The position numbers and the translations under genes were made by a program. A stretch of 64,000 nt of DNA from Rhodocyclales bacterium (GTDB lineage: Bacteria > Pseudomonadota > Gammaproteobacteria > Burkholderiales > Rhodocyclaceae). This document shows positions 54,359-63,869 of the stretch, piece by piece (the stretch's first letter is position 1; each line of letters begins with the position of its first letter). The notes under the pieces were generated by a model, which searched no databases, was not told where the DNA came from, and was given only the letters and a program-made list of their open reading frames with translations. Where the stretch lies: assembly GCA_028292505.1 (NCBI GenBank), contig JAQGMF010000043.1, forward strand, positions 1 to 64,000, read 5' to 3'.

Positions 54359-55063
54359 CTATGCAACGGGCGCTCCCGCCTCATCGTCGGGCCCCTCGTC
54401 CTGCACTGGTGCCGCAGGCATATGCAGGCTGAACCAATCGCTGGCCGCCTTGGCAGCGGTCTCCAACGTGCCCGGTTCGATCAGGCTGAGACTTGCGTTC
54501 GGGATTTCGAGCCAGGACTTGGTCTGGCCCATCAAGGCATAGGCTTGTCGGTTCGGGCTGAGAAGTTCGGGCTCGTTGCCTGGCACCAGCACCAGGGTCG
54601 GCACGGTCAAGCGCCGCAGCGGTTCGGCACCGGCGAGGTCGGCACGGCCGCAGCGAATGGTCATGGCGGCGATGCGCTCCGGTTCGCGCGCAACGTGCCG
54701 CACACCGGCTGCCGCTACGGTGCCAATGGCCAGCAAGCCGACGGGCAGGCTGGTCAGCTGGGGCTGCTGATCGATCCAGGTGAGGAGTGCCTGCAGGCGC
54801 CGCGCCAATAGCGATATGTCATAACGCACATCCGGGTCGCGGGACTCCTCGTAAGGCGTCAGCATGCTCACCAGCAACGTGCCGAAGCCGGCTTCGCGCA
54901 GGCGCTTGGCCGCATGATTTTCGCGCGACTCGCTTAGCTGGCTGATGTAGGGCGCTGCCTGGATGATGAGGCCACGCACATCCGGCGCATGCGATAGCAG
55001 CGCGTCGAGCCAGACGCGTTCGGCCTGGATGCGAATATCGGCATGGCGAAGGGTGAGTGTCAT
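54359..55063 (-). CDS. Alpha/beta-hydrolase-fold protein lacking the nucleophile
   Basis: A 234-residue protein resembling the dienelactone-hydrolase-like family (YDISLLARRLQALLTWIDQQ, then the beta-strand SLPVGLLAIG and later VPTLVLVPGNEPEL). At the nucleophile elbow relatives have GASTGAAAA, whereas this protein has AIGTVAAAG, so no serine, cysteine or aspartate is at the expected site. It is therefore probably non-catalytic or degenerate. It is divergent from ispD. Confidence 0.7.
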   Translation of the reverse strand: MTLTLRHADIRIQAERVWLDALLSHAPDVRGLIIQAAPYISQLSESRENHAAKRLREAGFGTLLVSMLTPYEESRDPDVRYDISLLARRLQALLTWIDQQPQLTSLPVGLLAIGTVAAAGVRHVAREPERIAAMTIRCGRADLAGAEPLRRLTVPTLVLVPGNEPELLSPNRQAYALMGQTKSWLEIPNASLSLIEPGTLETAAKAASDWFSLHMPAAPVQDEGPDDEAGAPVA

Positions 55064-55195
55064 CAGCTCAAGAGCAATTCAGTGACGGTTCCGTGGATCG
55101 GCAGGGCGCGCATCAATCGCCGCAACGCCGGTCCGCAAAGCATAGCCCAACTGGCGCGAACCCCGAGGCGTGGAAACGCAGCGTAAAATCCCGGC

Positions 55196-55936
55196 ATGTC
55201 AGCGCTTACTTCCCTGCTTTCCCCACGCTTTATCGCCATTGTTCCCGCCGCAGGCTGCGGCAATCGCATGGGCGCCGAGCGGCCAAAACAGTATATCGAG
55301 TTGAACGGCAAGCCGCTCCTGTGGCATGCCCTGCACACTTTGACGCGGGTGACCCGCATCGACACGGTGTGCGTCGTCCTCGCGCCGGACGACACGTGGT
55401 GGGCGAAGTTCGATTGGCTCGCGCTGGGCCCTCACCTGCAGCCGATGTTTGTCGGCAGCGACACACGTGCCGCCAGTGTCACCAATGCCTTGGCAGAACT
55501 TCAGGCGAGCGAGGATGACTGGCTGCTGGTGCACGATGCGGCGCGTGCCTGTCTGAGCGTGGCGCAAGTCGATGCACTGATCGATACCCTGCGCGATGAT
55601 CCGGTCGGCGGCCTACTGGCAGTGCCAGTGGCGGACACGCTCAAGCGCGCCGATGGCGAGACTGCGACACTCATCGATGCAACGGTACCGCGCGATGGTC
55701 TATGGCAGGCGCAGACGCCACAGATGTTCCGTTACGGCTTGCTGCGCCGCGCCCTGGCGCTGCATCACGACAAAGTCACGGACGAAGCAGGTGCCGTAGA
55801 AGCGCTGGGTCTGCGGCCGCGCCTTGTCGCGGCGGACATCACCAATTTCAAGGTGACCTATCCGCAGGACATCGCGCTTGCCGCGCAGATCCTGCGTGCC
55901 AGAGCTGGCAACCAAGCGGATGAACATAATGATTGA
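55196..55936 (+). CDS. ispD: 2-C-methyl-D-erythritol 4-phosphate cytidylyltransferase
   Basis: A 246-residue IspD. AIVPAAGCGNRMGAERPKQY is the CTP-binding loop, LVHDAARACLS and ATVPRDGLWQAQTPQMFRYG are conserved, and KVTYPQDIALA closes the domain. It makes CDP-ME in the non-mevalonate isoprenoid pathway, upstream of IspE (31.4 kb). It is followed by ispF with an 18-bp gap. Confidence 0.96.
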   Translation: MSALTSLLSPRFIAIVPAAGCGNRMGAERPKQYIELNGKPLLWHALHTLTRVTRIDTVCVVLAPDDTWWAKFDWLALGPHLQPMFVGSDTRAASVTNALAELQASEDDWLLVHDAARACLSVAQVDALIDTLRDDPVGGLLAVPVADTLKRADGETATLIDATVPRDGLWQAQTPQMFRYGLLRRALALHHDKVTDEAGAVEALGLRPRLVAADITNFKVTYPQDIALAAQILRARAGNQADEHND

Positions 55937-55954
55937 ATCGAGGGGAATAAAACG

Positions 55955-56443
55955 ATGAGCCAGGCGCCTTTTCGCATAGGCCAGGGCTTCGACGTGCATG
56001 CGCTCGTGGAAGGCCGCAAGCTGATTCTCGGTGGCGTCGAAATTCCATTCCACAAAGGTTTGCTGGGACATTCGGATGCCGACGCACTGCTGCATGCCAT
56101 TACCGACGCCATTCTCGGCGCAGCCGGCCTCGGTGACATCGGCCGGCTTTTTCCCGATACCGATCCGGCGTTCGAGGGCGCGGACAGCCGCGTGCTACTG
56201 CGCGAGGCAATGCGCCGCGTGCGCGATGCCGGCTGGCAGGTAGTGAACGTCGATGCCAACGTCATTGCACAGGCGCCGAAGATTTCACCCCATGCTGCCG
56301 GCATGGTTTCGAATATCGCTGCGGATCTTGGCGTGGATGCGGCATGCGTCAACATCAAGGGCAAGACCTGCGAGCGTCTCGGCTTTGTCGGGCGAGAGGA
56401 AGGCATTGCCACGCAGGCGGTGGTCTTGCTGATGCGCTTGTAA
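55955..56443 (+). CDS. ispF: 2-C-methyl-D-erythritol 2,4-cyclodiphosphate synthase
   Basis: A 162-residue Isp[12 protein letters not shown] and [20 protein letters not shown] hold the metal-binding Asp/His residues, and the conserved [13 protein letters not shown] ends the protein. It follows ispD in the normal order, and a terminator follows. Confidence 0.97.
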   Translation: MSQAPFRIGQGFDVHALVEGRKLILGGVEIPFHKGLLGHSDADALLHAITDAILGAAGLGDIGRLFPDTDPAFEGADSRVLLREAMRRVRDAGWQVVNVDANVIAQAPKISPHAAGMVSNIAADLGVDAACVNIKGKTCERLGFVGREEGIATQAVVLLMRL

Positions 56444-56464
56444 ATCCAGGTGTTGGCGACATGA

Positions 56465-56492
56465 AAAAAGGCATCCACGTGGATGCCTTTTT
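56465..56492. terminator. Bidirectional terminator between ispF and the host-attachment protein
   Basis: Stem GGCATCC-acgt-GGATGCC bordered by AAAAA and TTTTT, between convergent genes. Confidence 0.92.
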
Positions 56493-56514
56493 GCATGCCG
56501 GTGCGGGCACCTCC

Positions 56515-56910
56515 TCAAACGCAGAGGCAGCCTCCCAGATGCTGTCGCAGTTCCCTGGCTTCGGCACGGGTGTAGTCCTTGCCCACCCTGCTGCTCACCA
56601 TCTTGTCCGTCGGGCCGTCCAGCTCCGCATTGAGCATCCCCATGAAAGAGGGCGGAGCGACGATGATGGCTTGCGCGTAGCGACCTCGACTTCGACCCTT
56701 GTACAGATCGCTCGCTAATCGATGGGCGAAGCCGCGGGCGGTTTGTCGCGGCAGGTCTGCGCGACGCGATGAGCGACCACTTTGCGGTGGATTCGTTTCC
56801 AGCTCCTCGGCCGCACAGGTCTGCACCAGTTCCAGCCCCTTATCAGGGCCATGATTGGCAAACAGGCGGGCATTGCGGGCATTGGCGACGAGAATCCAGG
56901 TGGTGCTCAT
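56515..56910 (-). CDS. Host attachment family protein (PF10116-like)
   Basis: A 131-residue protein starting MSTTWILVANARNARLFANH after GGAGGT. The VANA..ARLF opening, the FAHRLASDLYKGRSRGRYAQ helix and the IIVAPPSFMGMLNAEL strand match the family named for attachment to host cells, which has an eRF1-domain-like fold. Function in free-living bacteria is unclear. It ends with a Cys-x-Cys pair (GGCLCV). No gene is seen in the 271 bp between it and relA. Confidence 0.8.
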   Translation of the reverse strand: MSTTWILVANARNARLFANHGPDKGLELVQTCAAEELETNPPQSGRSSRRADLPRQTARGFAHRLASDLYKGRSRGRYAQAIIVAPPSFMGMLNAELDGPTDKMVSSRVGKDYTRAEARELRQHLGGCLCV

Positions 56911-57181
56911 GTAGACCTCCGACAGGGTAACGCGTGGATGATTCGAAGCTGCGGACGCAGCACTCCTCAGCATAGGAAGCGGATTTGGCCTCGGCCACAA
57001 GAAAAAAGTCAGCATCGTGACAAGGCCGCCTGTGCGAGTCAGAAACACTAGAAAATCAAAGATATATGTCAAAGCTGAATAAACTCACCTAGCGCGGCCG
57101 ATTGCTGGCGCGTTTCGTGCTCACTTTCCAGAAGCGTGTAAAAGCACTGGGATCGTCGTAGCGCTATGGGATAATTCCGCC

Positions 57182-59398
57182 ATGGTTTCAGTTCAACACT
57201 CAGTAGCAAATACCGACGGCGATGCGTCCTTGCCGGACTTGTTGGCCGAAGGTCTCGGGCCCACCGATCGCGCCCGCTTGGCGCAGGCCATCGATTGGGC
57301 GCAAACGGTCTATCACGGCCACACGCTGGGCAGTGGCGAAGGCGTCTGGCAACACGCGCTGGGCATGACCCTGATCGCCGTTTCGCTGCGTCTCGATATC
57401 GATGCACGCCTTGCCGCCCTGCTATTCGCGGTGGGCGAGGACGGGCATCACGATGTCGAGCAGATCGAGTCGCGCTTCGGCGCACCGGTGGCCCGCCTTG
57501 TCGAAGGACTGTCGCGGCTCAACAGCCTGCGTATGCTGACCAAGCCCGCGCCTAACGCCACGGCCGCCGACCTGCACGCGCAGACCGAGACCTTGCGCAA
57601 GATGGTGCTGGCAATGGCCGAGGACCTGCGCGTCATCCTGTTGCGCCTGGCTTCGCGCGTGCAGACCCTGCGCTATTTCACCGAGAACAAGGAGCAGGTG
57701 CGGCCGGACATCGCGCGCGAGAGCATCGACCTGTACGCGCCACTCGCCAACCGTCTCGGCGTATGGCAACTCAAGTGGGAGCTTGAGGATCTTTCTTTCC
57801 GTTTTCTCGAACCGGAAACCTACAAGCGTGTTGCCAAGATGCTCGATGAGCGCCGCGTGGAGCGCGAAGCCTTCATCGCCGATGCCATCGCGCGCCTGCA
57901 TGCAGCGATTGCCGAGCATGGCATCAAGGCCGAGATCTACGGCCGGCCGAAACACATCTTCAGCATCTGCAACAAGATGCAGGCGAAGAACATCGACTTC
58001 GAACAGGTTTATGACATTCGCGCATTGCGCGTACTGGTCGACGACGTCAAGGATTGCTACGGCGTGCTCAGCCTGGTGCACGAATTGTGGACGCCGATTG
58101 CCAACGAATTCGACGACTATATCCGCAAGCCCAAGGGCAACAATTATCAGTCGCTGCACACCGCCGTGCGCGCCGCCGACGGCCGTGCGCTGGAAGTGCA
58201 GATCCGCACCTACGACATGCATCGCCACGCCGAACTGGGTGTCGCCGCGCATTGGCGCTACAAGGAAGGCGGCGAGAAGGCCGATGGCGCTTATGACGAA
58301 AAGATAGCGCTGCTACGCCAACTCCTGTCGTGGCGCGATGAAGTCACCGACCTCACCTCGTGGGAAGAAAACACGCGCCGCGCTGCACTTGACGACATGA
58401 TCTACGTTGTCACGCCGCAGGGCCGCGTGCTCGATCTTGCGGCCGGCGCCACACCTATTGATTTCGCATATCGCCTGCACACCGATCTCGGTCATCGTTG
58501 CCGAGGCGCCAAGGTCAACGGCGCCATGGTGCCGCTCGACACGCCCTTGAACAACGGCGAAGTGGTCGAAATCATCACCATCAAGCAAGGCGCACCGTCG
58601 CGCGACTGGCTCAATCCGCAACTCGGCTATCTCGTTACGTCCAACGCCCGCGCCAAGGTGCGGCGCTGGTTCGTGCAACAAGAGGAAGAAGAAACCACGG
58701 CGCAGGGGCGTGCCATTGTCATGCGCGAACTGCAGCGCATCGGGCAGACGCAAGCCAATCTCGATGAACTGGCGGGCAAGCTCAACTTCAAGGACACGCA
58801 TGTCTTCTTCATGGGTGTCGGGCGTGGTGATGTCAGCACGCGGCAGATCCAGAATGCATTCCAGGTTGACGTGCCCGCGCCACCGCCGCCCGAACTTGTC
58901 ATCGGCGAGAGCCGTGCGGGGCAATCTGCGGAAGGCGTGCTGGTGGTCGGCGTCGGCAAACTGCTCACGCAACTGGCGCGCTGCTGCAAGCCTGTACCGC
59001 CCGACGCGATACAGGGCTTTGTCACGCGTGGCCGTGGCGTCTCGATTCATCGAAGCGACTGCCGCAGCTTCATCAATATTGCGCAACGTCATCCCGAGCG
59101 TGTGGTCCCGACCGAGTGGGGCGGCCTCGTGAAGAAAGACGCTGGCATAAGTGGCAATCGCAGCGACGTCTATCCCGTCGACATTGCCATCGACGCCAAT
59201 GATCGGCAGGGCTTGCTGCGCGATATTTCCGACGTGTTCTCGCGCGACAAATTCAATGTCATCGGCGTCAATACGGTCTCGCGCGGGCCGCGCGCTTATA
59301 TGCGCTTCACTGTCGAGGTTAGCAATGTCGAGCTGGTGCAGCGTATCCTGCAGCAGGTTGGCGAAGTCGAAGGCGTCGTCTCGGCGCGTCGCTGCTGA
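57182..59398 (+). CDS. relA: (p)ppGpp synthetase RelA (hydrolase domain degenerate)
   Basis: A 738-residue RSH protein. The N-terminal HD region (residues ~45-190) has lost the hydrolase residues: LLFAVGEDGHHDVEQIESRF stands where SpoT has the HDVVED motif. The synthetase domain has KAEIYGRPKHIFSICNKM and EFDDYI (Glu309-Asp312), the acidic form typical of monofunctional RelA. TGS (VVTPQGRVLDLAAGATPIDF), zinc-finger-like (ARCCKPVPPD) and C-terminal ACT domains follow. It makes (p)ppGpp on stalled ribosomes. Confidence 0.93.
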   Translation: MVSVQHSVANTDGDASLPDLLAEGLGPTDRARLAQAIDWAQTVYHGHTLGSGEGVWQHALGMTLIAVSLRLDIDARLAALLFAVGEDGHHDVEQIESRFGAPVARLVEGLSRLNSLRMLTKPAPNATAADLHAQTETLRKMVLAMAEDLRVILLRLASRVQTLRYFTENKEQVRPDIARESIDLYAPLANRLGVWQLKWELEDLSFRFLEPETYKRVAKMLDERRVEREAFIADAIARLHAAIAEHGIKAEIYGRPKHIFSICNKMQAKNIDFEQVYDIRALRVLVDDVKDCYGVLSLVHELWTPIANEFDDYIRKPKGNNYQSLHTAVRAADGRALEVQIRTYDMHRHAELGVAAHWRYKEGGEKADGAYDEKIALLRQLLSWRDEVTDLTSWEENTRRAALDDMIYVVTPQGRVLDLAAGATPIDFAYRLHTDLGHRCRGAKVNGAMVPLDTPLNNGEVVEIITIKQGAPSRDWLNPQLGYLVTSNARAKVRRWFVQQEEEETTAQGRAIVMRELQRIGQTQANLDELAGKLNFKDTHVFFMGVGRGDVSTRQIQNAFQVDVPAPPPPELVIGESRAGQSAEGVLVVGVGKLLTQLARCCKPVPPDAIQGFVTRGRGVSIHRSDCRSFINIAQRHPERVVPTEWGGLVKKDAGISGNRSDVYPVDIAIDANDRQGLLRDISDVFSRDKFNVIGVNTVSRGPRAYMRFTVEVSNVELVQRILQQVGEVEGVVSARRC

Positions 59399-59538
59399 CT
59401 TGGCCGTCACAGCACGCCAGCGGCCATCTGTCGCGGCGCAGTGTTCTGAACGGTGCTTCAATATATTCATGCATTGTCGATAACACACCAAGGCGTTCGT
59501 CCGGCGCCCGTCGCTCATTCACGTGGTAAGGCAGCTCG

Positions 59539-61731
59539 ATGACACAAAGTTCTTCTGCCACGAGTACCGATGACCCGCAAAGAAAGCCGCGGCTCGGCTT
59601 GTTTGCCTGGATCAACCTGGGCGTGGTTGCGACGGTTCTTCTCATCGTTGTGCCGCTCTTGTTCCTCGTCAATCGTTTCGCATCCGGGTATGCCGAACGC
59701 CAGGCCGGCGAGTCGCTGAGCCAGATCGCCTGGCAGATGCGCGATGCGCTCGACCGTGGCATGTCGGAGCGCTATGACGATATCTCCCGGTTGGCGAATG
59801 CCAATGTCTTCGCCGATGAAGTCGACCCGGTACGCACGCGGCCTGTCCTCGATCGCTTGAAGCAAAGCGTGACGGACTATGCCTGGATCGGCGTGGCCCT
59901 GCCGGATGGTAAGGTCGTCGCTGCCACTGGCGGCCTGCTAGAGGGCACCGATGCCAGCGCAGAGCCGTGGTTCAAGGGTGCGCTGAAAGGCCCTTTCGTG
60001 GGGGATGTTCATGACGCTGTGCTGTCGACAAACAAATTGCCCGAGTCGCGCGAACCCCGGCGTTTCGTCGATATCGCCATGCCGTTGCGGAACCGGGATG
60101 GCCAGCTCACCGGCGTCGTGGCTACCCATTTGAGCTGGGCCTGGGCGCGCAACGTGCAGTTGTCCCTGATCGACCCACGCCAGCAATCTCTCAATGTCGA
60201 GATGTGGATACTCAATCGGGATGGCGACGTGCTGCTGGGCCCGGCGGCGCGTGATGGCGACAAGTTGCAACTTGTCAGCGTTGCTGCCGCCAAAGCAGGC
60301 AAGCAGGGCTATTTGTTCGAGAAATGGCCGGACGGCAAGCGCTACGCCACCAGCTATATCCGCACACAAGGACACAAGCGCTATCCTGGCCTCGGCTGGA
60401 TCGTGCTGGCGCGTGAGCACGACGAGGTCGCTTTCGCCGCATTTCTGGATCTGCAGAAGCGTCTGCTGGCCGTGAGCATTGGCATATTTGGTGTCGTGCT
60501 CGTCATGGCGAATTTGTTGGCGTGGCGTATTGCCCGGCCGCTGGCCGGGCTGGCGCGCGCCGCCGACCGTCATGGCACCGGTGGCATGCAGGCACCCATC
60601 CTCCTTGCCGACGACTACCGAGAAGCCTTCGTTCTGTCGCGGGCCGTGGCCAACATGGTTGCTGCCGAGCAGCGCCACAGCAGGGAGTTGGAGGACATCA
60701 ACGCGTCACTGGAAGCGCGCGTCGACGAACGTACGCTCGCCTTGCAGGAAGCCAACGACCATCTCGGCCGCGCGCTTGGCGAGCAGGCCACGGCCGAGAA
60801 CGCCGCGCTAGCGAGCGAGGCGGTACTCAGCGATATCCTGCGCAATGTCAACGAAGCTTATGTGAGCATCGACGCCGTCGGCCGCATCACGGCCTGGAAC
60901 CGCGAGGCCGAACGCATATTCGGCTGGACGCGCGATGAAGTGCTGGGCAAGACCCTGGACGAGACCATCATGCCGCGCCGTCAACCCGGGGAGCGGCACC
61001 CCGGCATCACGCATTTCCTGGAGACGGCGGAGGGCAGCGCAGCCAACCAGCGCGTCGAGCTGATCGCATTGCGGCGCGACGGTAGCGAATTTCCGGTAGA
61101 GGTCACTACATCGGTCGTCAAGCGCGGGAATGACCTTGTCATTAGCGGCCTGATGCACGACATCAGCGAACGCAAGGCGCTGGAACAGCGGCTCGAGCGT
61201 CAGGCGCTGGAGGACACCTTGACTGGCCTGCCCAACCGGCGTGCCTTGCTTGAGCGTCTGCCACTGGCTATGGCGCGTGCGGATCGCTGGAGCAAGGCCA
61301 TCGGTCTGCTGTTCCTCGACCTCGACGGTTTCAAGAACGTCAACGATACCCTCGGCCACGATATGGGAGACGAACTGCTGCGTCAGTTCGCAAGGCGCCT
61401 GCAAGGCTGTGTCCGCCAGACCGACACCGTCGCGCGTCTTGCTGGTGACGAATTCACGATACTGTTGGAGTCGCTCACTTCATCGGCAGAGGATGCCCGC
61501 AACTTCGCCGACAAGATCATCGCGTCGATGCAGATGCCATTTCAGCTCGGCGATCACAGCATGCAGATGTCCACCAGCATCGGCATCGCCGTTCATATGC
61601 CGCTCGATAAGCGTTCGGCAGACGCGCTGCTGACGCGCGCCGATGCCGCCATGTACGTGGCCAAGCGTTCCGGCAAGAACCGCTGGCACCTCAGCGAGGC
61701 CATACCAGCGGTGGAATTGTCGAAAGGCTGA
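59539..61731 (+). CDS. Cache-HAMP-PAS-GGDEF membrane protein (probable diguanylate cyclase)
   Basis: A 730-residue sensor: membrane helix (~20-48), a periplasmic dCache-type domain (~50-305), second helix (~312-333), HAMP-like linker with coiled coil (~335-425), PAS domain (~430-550) with RITAWNREAERIFGWTRDEV, and a GGDEF domain (~560-720). The active-site loop reads LAGDEFTIL, a variant seen in active cyclases. No EAL domain follows. The stop is 5 bp from the convergent chrA stop. Confidence 0.9.
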   Translation: MTQSSSATSTDDPQRKPRLGLFAWINLGVVATVLLIVVPLLFLVNRFASGYAERQAGESLSQIAWQMRDALDRGMSERYDDISRLANANVFADEVDPVRTRPVLDRLKQSVTDYAWIGVALPDGKVVAATGGLLEGTDASAEPWFKGALKGPFVGDVHDAVLSTNKLPESREPRRFVDIAMPLRNRDGQLTGVVATHLSWAWARNVQLSLIDPRQQSLNVEMWILNRDGDVLLGPAARDGDKLQLVSVAAAKAGKQGYLFEKWPDGKRYATSYIRTQGHKRYPGLGWIVLAREHDEVAFAAFLDLQKRLLAVSIGIFGVVLVMANLLAWRIARPLAGLARAADRHGTGGMQAPILLADDYREAFVLSRAVANMVAAEQRHSRELEDINASLEARVDERTLALQEANDHLGRALGEQATAENAALASEAVLSDILRNVNEAYVSIDAVGRITAWNREAERIFGWTRDEVLGKTLDETIMPRRQPGERHPGITHFLETAEGSAANQRVELIALRRDGSEFPVEVTTSVVKRGNDLVISGLMHDISERKALEQRLERQALEDTLTGLPNRRALLERLPLAMARADRWSKAIGLLFLDLDGFKNVNDTLGHDMGDELLRQFARRLQGCVRQTDTVARLAGDEFTILLESLTSSAEDARNFADKIIASMQMPFQLGDHSMQMSTSIGIAVHMPLDKRSADALLTRADAAMYVAKRSGKNRWHLSEAIPAVELSKG

Positions 61732-61736
61732 GCGCG

Positions 61737-63095
61737 CTAGACCAGGTAAGTCTTGAGCAACAGGCCGATCAGCGCGCAAGCGCCGATCACGTGTATGACA
61801 TTGTATTTGAAGCGCAGCAGCGCCACGGCCGCCGCCAGCGCTATCAAGGCCGACACCCAGTCCAGCCGGTGCAGCGCACCGATCACACCACCTCCGCCAA
61901 AACCCTTCGGCCACAGCACGTGGTAGCCGAAGAACAATGCCAAATTCATGATCACACCGACCACCGCCGCCGTAATCGCCGTCAGCGGCGCGGTGAATTT
62001 CAGATCGTTGTGCGTTGTCTCCACCAGCGGGCCGCCAGCGAGGATGAAAATGAATGAAGGCAGAAAGGTGAACCACGTCACTAGCGAAGCCGCCACGGCG
62101 CCGGCCAGGAACATCATGTCCGCACCGAATATGGTTTTGACATAAGCGCCGACAAAGCCAACGAAGGCCACGATCATGATCAACGGGCCCGGCGTCGTCT
62201 CGCCCAGCGCCAGCCCGTCAATCATCTGGGTCGGCGTCAGCCAGCCATAGTGGCCGACCGCGCCCTGGTACACATACGGCAGCACCGCATAGGCGCCGCC
62301 GAAAGTGAGTAGGGCCGCCTTCGTGAAGAACCAGCCCATCTGCGTCAACGTGTGATTCCAACCATAGGTCAGCGTGAGAAATGCCATGGGTATTGCCCAC
62401 AGGATCGCACCGGCAACGCCAACGTGCCCCAATCTCGCCCAACTGAAACGCGCGTGCGGCGGTGTCGGCGTCTCGTCATCGATGAGTGCCGGGCCGTAGT
62501 CCTTGCCGGCCTTGCCGTGCCCGCCGCCGGTCTTAAACTTTGCGGGCATCACGCGGCCGCCGATGTAACCGATCAAGGCCGCGGCCGCGACGATGGCGGG
62601 GAAGGGGACGTTGAGCGCAAAGATCGCTACGAAAGAGGCCGCCGCAATCGCCCACAGAACCTTGTTCTTCAAGGCGCGCGAGCCGATGCGATGCGCCGCC
62701 TGCACGACGATGGCCGTCACCGCCGGCTTGATGCCGTAGAACAGGCCCGCCACCAACGGCACTTCGCCGAAGGCAATGTAGGTCCATGACAAAATAATAA
62801 GTATCAGCAGCGATGGCAGCACGAACAGTGCGCCCGCAACGATACCGCCCCAGGTGCGATGCATCAGCCAGCCGATATACGTTGCCAGCTGCTGCGCTTC
62901 CGGGCCGGGCAGCACCATGCAGTAATTGAGGGCGTGTAGGAAGCGCTTTTCGGAGATCCAGCAACGCCTCTCCACCAACTCCTGATGCATGATGGAAATC
63001 TGACCCGCGGGGCCGCCGAAGCTGATGAAACCAAGCTTCAACCAGAACAGGAGGGCTTGGCGGAAACTGACTGAGGAAGGAGGCGAGGCGTTCAT
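61737..63095 (-). CDS. chrA: Chromate transporter ChrA
   Basis: A 452-residue two-domain CHR protein. The first half has FISFGGPAGQISIMHQELVE and YCMVLPGPEAQQLATYIGW; the second half repeats the pattern with LLTFGGAYAVLPYVYQGAVG and LALGETTPGPLIMIVAFVGF. About ten to twelve membrane helices are visible. Family members export chromate. The start MNASPPSSVSFRQALLFWLK is chosen by similarity; no clear ribosome-binding site is visible. Confidence 0.92.
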   Translation of the reverse strand: MNASPPSSVSFRQALLFWLKLGFISFGGPAGQISIMHQELVERRCWISEKRFLHALNYCMVLPGPEAQQLATYIGWLMHRTWGGIVAGALFVLPSLLILIILSWTYIAFGEVPLVAGLFYGIKPAVTAIVVQAAHRIGSRALKNKVLWAIAAASFVAIFALNVPFPAIVAAAALIGYIGGRVMPAKFKTGGGHGKAGKDYGPALIDDETPTPPHARFSWARLGHVGVAGAILWAIPMAFLTLTYGWNHTLTQMGWFFTKAALLTFGGAYAVLPYVYQGAVGHYGWLTPTQMIDGLALGETTPGPLIMIVAFVGFVGAYVKTIFGADMMFLAGAVAASLVTWFTFLPSFIFILAGGPLVETTHNDLKFTAPLTAITAAVVGVIMNLALFFGYHVLWPKGFGGGGVIGALHRLDWVSALIALAAAVALLRFKYNVIHVIGACALIGLLLKTYLV

Positions 63096-63311
63096 GCGCG
63101 CAGTGTAAGGCCATTGCAGACGAGAGTCTTCCGCCGCCCGGCACATTGACAAGCAATCCTCACATGGGCTGCCATATTTCGGAATCACGCACCCAGAACT
63201 CTTGCGCCAGAACAAGGGGAATTTGTAGTGATTGAGGGAATGTGAGGTATTCGTCACAGACGGCACAAGCGAGATCGACCAAACTGTCACGAGGCAGAAT
63301 CGGCTCTCGCT

Positions 63312-63620
63312 ATGGTTCAGGTTCTGCTGCCGTATTTCGCACAGTGGTCTGCGTATGGACTCACTGGCAAGGCTTGGATTCGGGTATTGCAAAGCGGGCA
63401 GAACCGCATGGTGGAGGGCGCCGTGTACAGGGCGGAAAGAAGAAGCAAGAAGGCCGCGCGGATGCTGGTGTTCATCGTCATCGGCTTGTTTGTCACATTG
63501 GCAAGCAGCGCGGTGATTGCGCTAGTCATTTTGGTGTCAACAGGCGCGGAAGCGTGCGAGTTGGGCGCCACCAGTGCTGTCATGCACACGGCATCACCGT
63601 TGTCGCCCGGACAATCTTGA
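63312..63620 (+). CDS. Possible small membrane protein
   Basis: An open frame of 102 codons with one strong membrane helix (MLVFIVIGLFVTLASSAVIA then LVILVS) after a basic stretch (RAERRSKKAAR). An ATG at 63408 would give 70 residues. No ribosome-binding site stands out and the family is not recognised. The 216 bp before it, back to chrA, shows no feature. Confidence 0.35.
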   Translation: MVQVLLPYFAQWSAYGLTGKAWIRVLQSGQNRMVEGAVYRAERRSKKAARMLVFIVIGLFVTLASSAVIALVILVSTGAEACELGATSAVMHTASPLSPGQS

Positions 63621-63639
63621 TAAGCCCGTAACTTACCCG

Positions 63640-63668
63640 AAAAAAAGGCCTGCAAAATGCAGGCCTTT
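63640..63668 (-). terminator. Terminator for leftward transcription
   Basis: Perfect stem AAAGGCCTGCA-aaa-TGCAGGCCTTT. The A-run at its left edge gives a long T-tract on the minus strand, so it fits a leftward transcript coming from the right edge. Confidence 0.75.
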
Positions 63669-63674
63669 CAGTGA

Positions 63675-63869
63675 CTCACCCCGCTCCCCGCCGCCGACTT
63701 CCTTGACAAACCCATCCTCATTGAGCTGCTGACCGCCTTGTCGCATAGCGAACTACGATCTTTCCATTGGCATATCGCTGGCTTCGAGCAATTGCACAGC
63801 GATGGCGACTTCAGTTATTACCACCCCACCGTCGAGCCCTGGCTGGCCATTGACCGTGCGTCCTGCTGA
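63675..63869 (+). other. Open frame without a start codon, possible gene remnant
   Basis: A 64-codon open stretch with protein-like composition (FLDKPILIELLTALSHSELR, then SFHWHIAGFEQLH) but no usable start codon. It may be the 3' part of a lost gene. It abuts the DUF3857 fragment. No family was recognised. Confidence 0.3.

Noticed and set aside
57300-57500. Loss of the HD hydrolase motif in the RSH protein as a novelty
   Set aside because: This is the normal state of monofunctional RelA in beta- and gammaproteobacteria.
58313-59518. 401-codon open frame on the minus strand
   Set aside because: Antisense to relA; no domain similarity.
61440-61470. Degenerate GGDEF site (LAGDEF)
   Set aside because: Ala in the first position is tolerated in active diguanylate cyclases, so this alone is not evidence of inactivity.
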